Shown: in pieces, positions 1 through 7,842 of the stretch | Layout of the letters: the number at the start of each line of letters is the position of its first letter | Position numbering within the stretch: the first letter of the stretch is position 1 | Source: an uncultured Verrucomicrobiota bacterium | GTDB lineage: Bacteria > Verrucomicrobiota > Verrucomicrobiia > Limisphaerales > UBA9464 | Direction: 5' to 3' | Length of the DNA stretch: 25,911 nt | Assembly (NCBI GenBank): GCA_903925515.1 | Contig: CAIYFP010000602.1 | Coordinates: 1-25,911 of the forward strand | Translations under genes and position numbers: made by a program | The notes under the pieces: generated by a model | What the model saw: only the letters and a program-made list of their open reading frames with translations | What the model was told of the DNA's origin: nothing | Databases searched by the model: none

Positions 1-30
1 AGTAACCCGCCCCCACGGGCGTTCCATGCA

Positions 31-60
31 AGCCCCGCCCGTCCATCGGGCGGGGCTTTT
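31..60 (+). terminator. Rho-independent terminator of an upstream gene
   Basis: An 11-bp GC-rich stem (31-41 paired with 47-57, loop TCCAT) is followed directly by TTTTCCTTTT. The T-rich tail lies only on the + side, so it ends transcription coming from a + strand gene to the left of the window. It separates that gene from the dehydrogenase starting at 132. No part of the upstream gene can be recognised. Confidence 0.85.
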
Positions 61-131
61 CCTTTTCCCCGGCGATCCCGAACTCATACCCGGTGACACC
101 CGCCGCGCCCAAGGGCTAGCCTTGTGGACGA

Positions 132-1571
132 GTGAATCACCGCCGCCTTTCCATGCTCGCGCTGGCAGCCCGCGCCCTCGTCGTCATCGTCCTCGGGCTC
201 CTCGGGCCATCCGCAACGCCCGCAAGGTCCCGGGAGGCCTTCCGCAAGACCGTCCTCGAAGCCCTTTGCGACAACCCCATGGAGCTCGCTCCGCTCCCCG
301 ATGGCCGCGTCGTCTTCGTCGAACGCTTCGGCGCCGTCCGCGTCTGGAGGCCCGACACCCAACGCTCCGTCCTCGCCGCCCGCCTCCCCGTCCACGGAAA
401 CCTCAACGCCATCAACGCGCGCCAACCCGACAAGGGAAGCTGGGAGGCCGGGCTCATCGGCGTCGCCGCGGACCCCGGCTTCCCCGCCAACCCTTGGCTC
501 TACCTTTACTGGTCCCCGGCCGGCGACACCCCCGAGAACCGCGTCTCCCGCTTCACCCTGGTCCAGGACCAGATCGACCTCGCCTCCGAGAAGGTCGTCC
601 TGCGCGTCCCCGTCCAGCGCGAGGTTTGTTGCCATGAGGCCGGTTCCCTCGCATTCGACGGAAACGGCAACCTCTTCGTCTCGACCGGCGACAACACCAA
701 CCCCTTCGAGTCCGAGGGCTACAATCCGGCCGACTTCCGCGACGGGCGCCACCCCTTCGACGCCGCCCGTTCCTCCGGCAACGCCAACGACCTTCGCGGC
801 AAGATCCTCCGCATCCATCCCGAGCCCGACGGCTCCTACTCCGTCCCCGCCGGAAACCTTTTCCCGAAGGGCACACCCAACACGAGGCCCGAGATCTTCG
901 TCATGGGCTGCCGCAATCCCTTCCGGATTTCCGTGGACCCTCGCACCGGCATCCTCTCGTGGGGCGAGGTCGGCCCGGACGCCCGCGAGCCCCGCCCCGG
1001 ACGCGGCCCGGCGGGCTTCGACGAGGTCAACCGGACACGCACGGCCGGAAACTTCGGCTGGCCGTTCTTCATCGCCGACAACAAGCCCTACCACGCCCAT
1101 GACTTCGCAACGGGGACGTCGGGCGACGCATGGGACCCCGCACGTCCCGTCAACCCTTCCCCGCGCAACACCGGCCCGCGCGAGCTTCCACCCGCCCGGC
1201 CGGCATGGCTCTTCTACCCCTACTCCCCATCCACCCGGTTCCCGGCCGTCGGATCCGGCGGGCGCACGGCCTGCGCCGGTCCCGTGTATCACTTCAGCCC
1301 CGACCTCAAGTCCCCCATCAAGCTTCCCCGGTCGTTTGATGGCTGCCTCTTCATCCATGACTGGGAACGCCATTGGATCCTTGCAGTCCATCCCACGCCC
1401 GAAGGCCAGCCCGGGCGCGTCGAGCGCTTCGCGCCCAACATCCCCCTCAAGCGCCCCGTCGAGCTCGAGCTCGGTCCCGACGGCGCCCTCTACGTCATCG
1501 AGTTCGGCTCCGGCTGGGAGAACAACAAGGACTGCCAGGTCGTCCGCATCGAGGCCGTCCCGGCACCTTGA
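132..1571 (+). CDS. Secreted PQQ-dependent sugar dehydrogenase-like protein (GSDH beta-propeller)
   Basis: A 479-residue protein of the glucose/sorbosone dehydrogenase family, a six-bladed beta-propeller that in characterised members oxidises sugars with bound PQQ. The GTG start at 132 gives a signal peptide with a positive n-region (MNHRRL) and a hydrophobic core to about residue 30. The in-frame ATG at 153 would lose the basic residues, so GTG is preferred. Family signatures are a vicinal Cys pair in CCHEAGSLAF (residues 166-168), STGDNT near 184-189, and GCRNPFRISVDP near 259-270. No CxxCH haem motif is present, so electrons would have to pass to a separate carrier. It is probably exported to the periplasm. 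The lipoate-ligase-like gene starts 14 bp downstream and is probably co-transcribed. The true substrate is unknown; many PVC homologues are only annotated by family. Confidence 0.85.
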   Translation: MNHRRLSMLALAARALVVIVLGLLGPSATPARSREAFRKTVLEALCDNPMELAPLPDGRVVFVERFGAVRVWRPDTQRSVLAARLPVHGNLNAINARQPDKGSWEAGLIGVAADPGFPANPWLYLYWSPAGDTPENRVSRFTLVQDQIDLASEKVVLRVPVQREVCCHEAGSLAFDGNGNLFVSTGDNTNPFESEGYNPADFRDGRHPFDAARSSGNANDLRGKILRIHPEPDGSYSVPAGNLFPKGTPNTRPEIFVMGCRNPFRISVDPRTGILSWGEVGPDAREPRPGRGPAGFDEVNRTRTAGNFGWPFFIADNKPYHAHDFATGTSGDAWDPARPVNPSPRNTGPRELPPARPAWLFYPYSPSTRFPAVGSGGRTACAGPVYHFSPDLKSPIKLPRSFDGCLFIHDWERHWILAVHPTPEGQPGRVERFAPNIPLKRPVELELGPDGALYVIEFGSGWENNKDCQVVRIEAVPAP

Positions 1572-1585
1572 TCCCATCACGGCCC

Positions 1586-2335
1586 ATGGCCCCCCGCCCG
1601 ATGCTCGCCTTCGACCTGCCCGCCGTCGCGGCACCCGCCGAGTGCCTTGCATGGGACGAGGCCATGCTCGACGCGGTCGAGCACGGCGAATGCGGCCCCG
1701 CCCTCTGGTTCTGGCAGGCCCCCGCCCCGTGCGTCGTCGTCGGGTATGGGCAATCCCCCCGACGCGAGGTCCATGTCGAGGCCTGCAAGGCGGACGGCGT
1801 GCCCGTCCTTCGGCGTTGCAGCGGCGGAGGCACCGTCGTCCAGGGACCAGGCTGTCTCTCCTACGCGGTCGCGCTTCCCGTCCATTTCCATCCCGCGCTT
1901 GAGACCATCCGGGGCACGAATGGCCTCGTGATGGCGCGGCAGCAAGCCGCCATCCAGTCCATCGTCCCCGGCCACGTCGAGATCCTCGGCCATACCGACC
2001 TCGTCTGGAACCAACGCAAGGTCTCGGGCAACGCCCAGCGCAGGAAGCGACAGGCCGTGCTCTTCCATGGCACGTTCCTCCATGCGCTGGACCTTGCGCT
2101 CGTCCCCCGTTGGCTCCCGCAGCCCTCCTCGCAGCCCGCCTACCGAGACAACCGCGCCCACGGGGACTTCATCGCCAACCTGCCCTGCCACCCCCGTGCC
2201 ATCCGCGAGGCGCTCACGCGTCAATGGCACGCCCGGGACGGCCCCCCTCCGGCCGCGGTCCTCCCTCGCGTCCAGCAACTCATGGCCCAACGCTATTCCC
2301 TCCCCGGATGGCACGACCGTCGCGCGGAGGACTGA
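1586..2335 (+). CDS. Lipoate-protein ligase A family protein
   Basis: A 249-residue protein of the biotin/lipoate protein ligase fold. The signatures are RRCSGGGTVVQGPG (from residue 76), matching the LplA substrate loop RR-SGGGAV-HD-GN, and KVSGNAQRR with a lysine at 145, matching the LplA KxSGxAxR motif whose Lys contacts lipoyl-AMP. HGTFL follows, as in LplA. LplA attaches lipoate to E2 subunits and GcvH in the cytoplasm; octanoyl transfer is an alternative for this fold. The ATG at 1586 is chosen because the conserved part begins just after it. The reading frame extends upstream only through the preceding gene. A second ATG at 1601 is possible. No separate C-terminal accessory domain is present, so it is shorter than E. 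coli LplA (about 338 residues). The exact reaction is not settled by sequence. Confidence 0.85.
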   Translation: MAPRPMLAFDLPAVAAPAECLAWDEAMLDAVEHGECGPALWFWQAPAPCVVVGYGQSPRREVHVEACKADGVPVLRRCSGGGTVVQGPGCLSYAVALPVHFHPALETIRGTNGLVMARQQAAIQSIVPGHVEILGHTDLVWNQRKVSGNAQRRKRQAVLFHGTFLHALDLALVPRWLPQPSSQPAYRDNRAHGDFIANLPCHPRAIREALTRQWHARDGPPPAAVLPRVQQLMAQRYSLPGWHDRRAED

Positions 2336-2480
2336 ACGCCCCTGAGGGCCGCGCCGCCCAACGCCCCCGGGAAGGTCCCGTGCCGGGCGGGTTGCAGGGC
2401 TCCTCCATCCCGTCACCCCATGGACAGGAGGGCACGGAAGGGGCTTTCCACCCTCGCCCGCCGTCCGGCAACCTCGACCC

Positions 2481-3902
2481 ATGCGCGTCCACTACCATGG
2501 GGCGACCCGCACCACCACGGGCTCCATGTTTCTCGTCGAGGTCAACGGCGCCCGCCTCCTGCTCGAATGCGGCCTCTACCAAGGGCGCCGGGGCGAGTCC
2601 ATGGAACGGAACCGGACCTTCCCGTTCGACCCCGCCTCCTTGGACGCCGTGATCCTCAGCCATGCCCACATCGACCACTGCGGCAACCTTCCAAACCTTT
2701 GCCGCAAGGGTTTCCGCGGGAACATCTACTCCACCTTCGCCACCCGTGACCTCGCTGCCGTCCTCCTCGCGGACTCCGCCGAGATCCAAAGGTCCGACGC
2801 CGAGTTCGTCTCCCGGCGAAGGGCCAAGGATGGCCTTCCCCCCGTCGAGCCCCTCTACTCCGCCGCGGACGCCGAGGCCGCCATCCGGCACTTCGTCGGG
2901 CTCAACTACCATCGCCCCATGCCCGTCGCCGACGGCGTGTCGCTGACCCTCGCCGATGCCGGGCACATCCTCGGCTCCGCCCAGGTGATCCTTGACGTGC
3001 GCGAGGACGGGCAACGGTTCCGCTTCGTCTTCTCGGGGGACATCGGCCGCCCCGGCCAGGAAATCCTCCGCGACCCCGAGCCGGTGGCGGACGTGGACTT
3101 CCTCCAGGTCGAGAGCACCTACGGCGCACGCGAGCACCATGACGCCACCCGCCAACGGGACGAGTTGCTGAGGCGGGTGGGCGACGCCGTCCGGCGCGGC
3201 GGCAAGGTCATCATCCCGGCCTTCGCCGTCGGTCGTACCCAGCAGTTGGTCTATGTCCTGAACCAACTCCACGCCTCGGGCGCCCTGCCCCACGTCCCCA
3301 TCTTCGTGGACAGCCCCCTCAGCGTGAACGCCACCGAGGTCTTCCGTCTCCACCCCGAATGCTTCGACGAGGAAACCACCCGGTTCCTCCGCGAGCAGCG
3401 CAACCCCTTTGGCATGGAAAACCTCACGTACATCCGCGAGGTCGCCCATTCCAAGAAGCTCAACGACCTCAAGGAACCCGCCATCATCCTCAGCGCCTCC
3501 GGCATGGCCGAGGCCGGCCGCATCCGCCATCACCTTGCCAACCATGTCGGCGACCCTCGCAACCTCGTCCTCTTCGTCGGCTACTGCGCCGAGCATACCC
3601 TCGGCGCCCAAGTCCTCGCGGGCCGGTCCCCGGTCAACATCTTCGGGCAGCCCCACGTCGTCCGCGCCGAGGTGGCCGCCATCGACTCCTTCTCCGGCCA
3701 TGCCGGACGCTCCGAGCTCGCCGCCTACGTCGCATCCCTCGGCGCCAAGGTCCGCCGCGTCACCGTCGTCCACGGCGACGAGGACCAGTCGCTCGCCTTC
3801 GCGGACCTGCTCCGCCGGAACCTCCCCGCCGCCGACGTGCTCGTGCCCGAGCGCGGCCAGGTGGTCGAGTTTGCTGTCGCAAACGAAAAACACGGCCCAT
3901 AG
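2481..3902 (+). CDS. MBL-fold beta-CASP ribonuclease (RNA-specificity type)
   Basis: A 473-residue metallo-beta-lactamase-fold hydrolase with an inserted beta-CASP domain, of the CPSF73-like type seen in Thermus TTHA0252. Zinc-site motifs are in order: HAHIDHCG (H61, H63, D65, H66), DAGHILGS (H162), FSGDIG (D187), then the beta-CASP PAFAVGRTQ, ILSASGMAEAGRI and the C-terminal motifs FSGHAG (H407) and VVHGDE (H431). The length and motif set are complete. Homologues are RNA endo/exonucleases acting in the cytoplasm on mRNA or rRNA. The gene follows a 145-bp gap and is followed at 12 bp by a small membrane protein and then at 2 bp by another, so a three-gene operon is likely. The start at 2481 is the first Met of the conserved MRVHYHGAT beginning. 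Confidence 0.93.
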   Translation: MRVHYHGATRTTTGSMFLVEVNGARLLLECGLYQGRRGESMERNRTFPFDPASLDAVILSHAHIDHCGNLPNLCRKGFRGNIYSTFATRDLAAVLLADSAEIQRSDAEFVSRRRAKDGLPPVEPLYSAADAEAAIRHFVGLNYHRPMPVADGVSLTLADAGHILGSAQVILDVREDGQRFRFVFSGDIGRPGQEILRDPEPVADVDFLQVESTYGAREHHDATRQRDELLRRVGDAVRRGGKVIIPAFAVGRTQQLVYVLNQLHASGALPHVPIFVDSPLSVNATEVFRLHPECFDEETTRFLREQRNPFGMENLTYIREVAHSKKLNDLKEPAIILSASGMAEAGRIRHHLANHVGDPRNLVLFVGYCAEHTLGAQVLAGRSPVNIFGQPHVVRAEVAAIDSFSGHAGRSELAAYVASLGAKVRRVTVVHGDEDQSLAFADLLRRNLPAADVLVPERGQVVEFAVANEKHGP

Positions 3903-3914
3903 ACTGGCCCCATC

Positions 3915-4226
3915 GTGAACGAGCAAGACATTAACAAGGCCATGCGGGCCGGATCATGGGTCCTCGTCGCCGCACTGATCATTGCCGTGGGCTGGTATTA
4001 CCGGGCCACCCGCGAGGGCGTCGCCGCCCAAACCGTCGCCCAGCTTCATTCCCAGTACCTCATGGGCCTCAACCTCCTCGTGGCCGAGGCCCACGCCTAT
4101 TCCAAGACCGACGATTCCATCATCCCCCTCCTGAAGACCATCACCGCAACCAACGCGCTGTCCCACGCCATGACCAACGCGCCGACCAGCGCCGTCACGA
4201 ACGAAGCCCCCCAACCCGCCCGCTAG
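3915..4226 (+). CDS. Small single-span membrane protein, unknown function
   Basis: A 103-residue protein starting with GTG at 3915, 12 bp after the beta-CASP RNase stop. One transmembrane helix is visible at about residues 14-28 (SWVLVAALIIAVGWYY), followed by a soluble, mildly amphipathic region and an Ala/Thr/Asn/Pro-rich tail. The positive-inside rule gives no strong call: MNEQDINKAMR lies before the helix and RATR after it. I recognise no family. Tight spacing on both sides supports it as a real gene co-transcribed with the RNase and the next small membrane protein. Codon usage (C-ending) matches the neighbouring + genes. Confidence 0.75.
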   Translation: MNEQDINKAMRAGSWVLVAALIIAVGWYYRATREGVAAQTVAQLHSQYLMGLNLLVAEAHAYSKTDDSIIPLLKTITATNALSHAMTNAPTSAVTNEAPQPAR

Positions 4227-4228
4227 CC

Positions 4229-4549
4229 ATGCCCTCCTCCCCATCCTCACGCTCCCAAGGAGAACCCTCCAACCCCTTCAGCAAGGACCTTCGAGACTTG
4301 CACTGGCTTGTCTTTGTCGCGTTGGCCTTGTTCGTGGTCTTTGTCGCACGCCAAGCATGGCTCCAGCACAGCGCCGTGGTCGCCAGTCGCCCCAATGTCG
4401 CCCGCCTCAAGGTCGAGTTGGCACGCATGGAGCAGATCAGCAAGGAATTCGCACGGTTCGGATCCTCCCATCCCGACTTTGTCCCCATCCTTCACAAGTA
4501 CGGCATCACGATCCCCAGCCAGGTCGTCCCCTCCATCCCGAAGGACTAA
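4229..4549 (+). CDS. Small membrane protein with coiled-coil-like tail, unknown function
   Basis: A 106-residue protein with ATG at 4229, only 2 bp after the previous stop. Residues 1-23 are Ser/Pro-rich and polar, 24-40 form a transmembrane helix (LHWLVFVALALFVVFVA), and 50-75 (RPNVARLKVELARMEQISKE) look helical and coiled-coil forming. The C-terminus is short and polar. No family is recognised. Its layout (short N-terminus, one span, helical segment) resembles small envelope proteins that pair with a partner, and the gene immediately before it encodes another single-span protein. A longer reading frame upstream exists only as an overlap of the preceding gene and was rejected. Confidence 0.75.
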   Translation: MPSSPSSRSQGEPSNPFSKDLRDLHWLVFVALALFVVFVARQAWLQHSAVVASRPNVARLKVELARMEQISKEFARFGSSHPDFVPILHKYGITIPSQVVPSIPKD

Positions 4550-4629
4550 CCCATGGGAATCCGTTTCCCGGCGCCCATGAAGACCATGCCGTCGCCATGC
4601 ATTCCCTAGCCCCATCAACCTCCCTCCCT

Positions 4630-4653
4630 GCCGACTTCCCGGCCGACTTCCCG
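4630..4653. repeat. Tandem 12-bp duplication
   Basis: GCCGACTTCCCG occurs twice head to tail in the 235-bp gene-free stretch 4550-4784 before mdh. No other structure apart from the hairpin at 4692-4707 is evident there, and no convincing promoter could be picked by eye. Confidence 0.8.
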
Positions 4654-4691
4654 GCCTCGGTGCCTCCCTTGCCCTAGTTCCCGCCCATCCC

Positions 4692-4707
4692 CCTTGCACG
4701 GGCAAGG
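4692..4707. repeat. Perfect short hairpin upstream of mdh
   Basis: CCTTGC and GCAAGG flank the 4-base loop ACGG, giving a perfect 6-bp stem. No T-run follows on either strand, so it is not a standard terminator. It could be an operator or a weak RNA structure in the leader of mdh, or chance. Confidence 0.5.
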
Positions 4708-4784
4708 AACAGTCTTCCGCCCGTTGCACTTCAGGGGTAACCTTGGCCCGTCCGCTTCGGAACCCCTTGGATTCACTACAGATC

Positions 4785-5774
4785 ATGAACGTCCCCATCC
4801 GTGTCGCAGTCACCGGCGCCGCCGGCCAAATCGGCTACTCCCTCCTGTCCCGCATCGCCTCCGGCGCGATGTTCGGCCCCGACCAACCCGTCATCCTCCA
4901 CCTCATCGAGATCGAGCCCGCCCTCAAGGCCCTCCATGGCGTCGTGATGGAGTTGGATGACTGCGCGTTCCCCCTCCTTGCCGGCGTCGTTCCCACCGCC
5001 AGCCTCGACGAGGGCTTCCGCAACGTGAACTGGGCCCTCCTCGTCGGCTCCGTCCCCCGCAAGGCCGGCATGGAACGGAAGGACCTCCTCGGCATCAACG
5101 GCCGCATCTTCACCGGCCAAGGCCAGGCCATCCAACGCAATGCCGCCCCCGACGTCCGCACCCTCGTCGTCGGCAACCCCTGCAACACCAACTGCCTCAT
5201 CGCCATGTCCTCCGCGCCCGACGTCCCCAAGGACCGCTGGTTCGCGATGACGATGCTCGACCAGAACCGCGCCAAGACCCAGCTCGCCCAAAAGGCCGGC
5301 GTTGCCTGCCCCCAGGTGTCCCACATCGCCATCTGGGGCAACCACTCCTCAACGATGTACCCGGACTTCGCCAACGCCCGCATCGGCGGTCGCCCCGCCC
5401 CCGACGTCATCCGCGATGACGCATGGTTCGCCAACACCTTCATCCCCGCCGTCCAAAAGCGCGGCGCAGCCATCATCGAGGCCCGCGGCCTCTCCTCCGC
5501 CGCGTCCGCCGCCAACGCCGTCGTGGACACCGTCCGGTCCCTTTCCACCCCCACCCACCCCGACGACTGCTTCTCCGTGGCCGTCCATTCCACCGGCGCC
5601 TATGGCATCGAGAAGGGCCTCGTCTTCAGCTTCCCCACCCGTTCCAACGGCCGGTCATGGGAAACCATCGAGGGCGTCGCGCTCTCCGACTTCTCGCGCT
5701 CCCGCATCGCCCTCACCGAGGCCGAGCTCAAGGAGGAACGCGCCCTCGTGGCTGACCTTCTCCCCAAGGCCTGA
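4785..5774 (+). CDS. mdh: Malate dehydrogenase (NAD-dependent)
   Basis: A 329-residue enzyme interconverting malate and oxaloacetate with NAD(H) in the TCA cycle, cytoplasmic. The Rossmann loop is GAAGQIG (residues 11-17), of the GxxGxxG kind typical of the lactate/malate dehydrogenase-like group that includes cytosolic MDH. Active-site residues are visible: R92 and R98 (VPRKAGMERKDLL), NPCNTN (N131), D159 and R162 (LDQNR), and the catalytic H187 in IWGNHS. The start is the ATG at 4785, because MNVPIRVAVTG fits the family N-terminus; a TTG extension to 4743 has no support. Full length. It stands alone, with 235 bp upstream and the cyclase gene 58 bp downstream. Confidence 0.96.
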   Translation: MNVPIRVAVTGAAGQIGYSLLSRIASGAMFGPDQPVILHLIEIEPALKALHGVVMELDDCAFPLLAGVVPTASLDEGFRNVNWALLVGSVPRKAGMERKDLLGINGRIFTGQGQAIQRNAAPDVRTLVVGNPCNTNCLIAMSSAPDVPKDRWFAMTMLDQNRAKTQLAQKAGVACPQVSHIAIWGNHSSTMYPDFANARIGGRPAPDVIRDDAWFANTFIPAVQKRGAAIIEARGLSSAASAANAVVDTVRSLSTPTHPDDCFSVAVHSTGAYGIEKGLVFSFPTRSNGRSWETIEGVALSDFSRSRIALTEAELKEERALVADLLPKA

Positions 5775-5792
5775 GCCCTCGCGAGCCCTCGC
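5773..5792. repeat. Tandem 10-bp duplication at the mdh stop
   Basis: GAGCCCTCGC is repeated twice without a gap, beginning inside the TGA stop codon of mdh. It is a small local duplication in the 58-bp spacer before the squalene-hopene cyclase gene, with no evident function. Confidence 0.8.
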
Positions 5793-5832
5793 CATCGCAC
5801 CCTCCCAGCCCTAGGCCAAGGCCCTTCCCCAC

Positions 5833-7815
5833 ATGTCGTCGTCCACCGACGCCAGCCTGCCAGCCGGTCCCGGCGCCGCGCCACCCGCCGGGCAGGCCTC
5901 ATGGCCTCCCCTCCACGAGGCCATCACCCGCTCCCAAAGCTTCCTGCTCTCCGAGCAGAAGCCCGAGGGCTACTGGGTTGGCGAACTCTTCGTCGATGTC
6001 ACCCTCGTGGCCGACATGGTCGCCTTCTACCACTGGTGGGGGAAGGTGAACCCCGCGTGGCAACGCAAGGCCGTCCACCACATCTTCGCCAAGCAACTGC
6101 CCGACGGCGGCTGGAACATCTACCCCAATGGCCCGCCCGAGGTGAACGCCACCATCAAGGCGTACCTCGCCCTCAAGCTCGCCGGCGTCCCCATCACCGA
6201 CCCCCGCATGCTCCGCGCACGCGAGGTCGCCTGCAACCTCGGGGGCGTCCCACGCATGAACACCTTCTCCAAGCTCTACCTCGCCCTCATCGGCCTCGTG
6301 GGCTGGAACCATGTGCCCACCATCCCCTCCGAGGTCCTCCTCATCGGGAAGTGGTTCCACGTCAACTTCTGGGACATGAGCAACTGGTCCCGCGCCATGC
6401 TCGTCCCCCTCGCCATCATCAACCACTTCCGCCCCACCAAGCCCCTCCCCATCTCCCTCGACGAGCTTTATCCCAACGGGAAATGGGAGCTCGACGAGGC
6501 CCTGCGCCCCCGGTACTTCGACTTCAACCTCCGCAACGTCTTCCTCTGGCTCGACCGCCTCCACAAGCTCGCCGAATGGGTCAGCCGCAAGGGTCTCCAC
6601 CCCTTCCGCACGCGCGCCCTCCGCAGGGCCGAACAATGGATGCTCGCACGCTTCGAGGGCTCCGACGGCCTCGCCGCCATCTTCCCCGCGATGCTCAACG
6701 CCCTCATCGCCCTCAAGGCCCTCGGCTATCCCGACGACCACCCCGAGGTCCTCCGCGCCCACCATGAGCTCCTCAAGCTCATGCACGAGACCAAGGACTC
6801 CGTCCGCATCGAGCCCTGCTTCTCCCCGGTCTGGGACTCCGCCATCGTCGCCATCTGCCTCCGCGAATCCGGCGTGCCCGCCCATCACCCCAAGATGGTC
6901 AAGGCCGCCCACTGGATCATGGACCGCGAGATCCGCTTCGCCGGCGACTGGGTCCACAAGAACCCAGCCAAGGTCGAGCCCTCAGGCTGGGTCTTCGAGT
7001 ACAACAACAAGTGGAACCCCGACGTCGATGACACCGCCATGGTGCTCCTCGCCCTTCGCCAGGTCCCCACCGACCAACCCCAACGCCGCCATGACTCCTT
7101 CCGCCGGGGCATGGAATGGATGCTGACCTTCCAATGCCGCGACGGCGGCTGGGCCGCCTTCGACAAGGACTGCACCAAGTCCATCCTCGAAAAGGTCCCC
7201 TTCGCGGACCACAACGCCATGCTCGACCCCGAATGCGCCGACATCACCGCGCGCATCCTCGAGTTGCTCGGCTACGAGGGCTACCCCACCACCCACCCCC
7301 AGGTCCGCCGCGCCCTCGACTACATCCGCGCCCAGCAGGAAAAGGACGGCTCATGGTACGGCCGCTGGGGCGTCAACTACATCTACGGCACATGGCAGGT
7401 CCTTCGCGGCCTCGACGCCATGCGCATCGACATGTCCCAGCCATGGATCCAGCGTGGCGCCCAATGGCTCCGATCCGTCCAGCTCCCCGACGGCGGCTGG
7501 GGCGAACGCTGCAACACCTACGACGACCCCATCTACAAGGGCGCCGGCCCCAGCACCCCCTCCCAAACCGCATGGGCCGTCATGGGCCTCTGCGCCATGG
7601 GCAACCCCCACGACCCCGCCCTCAGGCGCGGCGTCCAACACCTCATCGACATCCAAAACCCCGACGGCTCATGGACCGAGGAGGAAATCACCGGCACCGG
7701 CTTCCCACGCGTCTTCTACCTCAAGTACGACATGTACCGCAACGCGTGGCCCCTCCTCGCCCTCGCCACCTATCGCCGCCTGTGCCTCGGCCAACGCCCT
7801 GGCCAAGTCCTCTAG
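5833..7815 (+). CDS. shc: Squalene-hopene cyclase
   Basis: A 660-residue class II triterpene cyclase that converts squalene to hopene/hopanol, monotopically bound to the inner membrane; the product feeds hopanoid membrane lipids. The protonating motif DVDDTA is complete (residues 397-402, with D399 as the acid by family analogy), and SPVWDS with W334 matches the active-site SPVWDT motif. Several QW repeats are seen (DGGWNIYP, DGGWAAFDKD, KDGSWYGRWG, DGGWGERC, DGSWTEEE). The C-terminal GTGFPRVFYLKYDMYRNAWP is the usual family end. The length is normal for the family. No hpnCDE, hpnH or other hopanoid gene is in the window, so the squalene supply is encoded elsewhere. The UVR-motif gene begins 27 bp downstream. 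Confidence 0.97.
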   Translation: MSSSTDASLPAGPGAAPPAGQASWPPLHEAITRSQSFLLSEQKPEGYWVGELFVDVTLVADMVAFYHWWGKVNPAWQRKAVHHIFAKQLPDGGWNIYPNGPPEVNATIKAYLALKLAGVPITDPRMLRAREVACNLGGVPRMNTFSKLYLALIGLVGWNHVPTIPSEVLLIGKWFHVNFWDMSNWSRAMLVPLAIINHFRPTKPLPISLDELYPNGKWELDEALRPRYFDFNLRNVFLWLDRLHKLAEWVSRKGLHPFRTRALRRAEQWMLARFEGSDGLAAIFPAMLNALIALKALGYPDDHPEVLRAHHELLKLMHETKDSVRIEPCFSPVWDSAIVAICLRESGVPAHHPKMVKAAHWIMDREIRFAGDWVHKNPAKVEPSGWVFEYNNKWNPDVDDTAMVLLALRQVPTDQPQRRHDSFRRGMEWMLTFQCRDGGWAAFDKDCTKSILEKVPFADHNAMLDPECADITARILELLGYEGYPTTHPQVRRALDYIRAQQEKDGSWYGRWGVNYIYGTWQVLRGLDAMRIDMSQPWIQRGAQWLRSVQLPDGGWGERCNTYDDPIYKGAGPSTPSQTAWAVMGLCAMGNPHDPALRRGVQHLIDIQNPDGSWTEEEITGTGFPRVFYLKYDMYRNAWPLLALATYRRLCLGQRPGQVL

Positions 7816-7842
7816 GCCCCGTACTCATCCCTCCCCAAACCC

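Noticed and set aside
3..5. TAA at the left edge as the stop codon of an upstream gene
   Set aside because: It fits the terminator at 31-60 by position, but no coding sequence is visible to support it.
2280..3926. 548-codon open frame on - opposite the beta-CASP RNase
   Set aside because: Acidic, Gly/Val-rich shadow; the + strand frame has all the zinc motifs.
4599..4677. Small open frame of about 26 codons in the gap before mdh
   Set aside because: No ribosome binding site, low-complexity Pro/Ala/Ser content, and it overlaps a tandem repeat.
4692..4707. Hairpin as a terminator for the small membrane genes
   Set aside because: The stem is only 6 bp and no T-run follows on either strand.
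4743..4784. TTG-start extension of malate dehydrogenase by 14 codons
   Set aside because: The ATG at 4785 gives the normal family N-terminus with the glycine-rich loop at residue 11; the extension has no conserved pattern.
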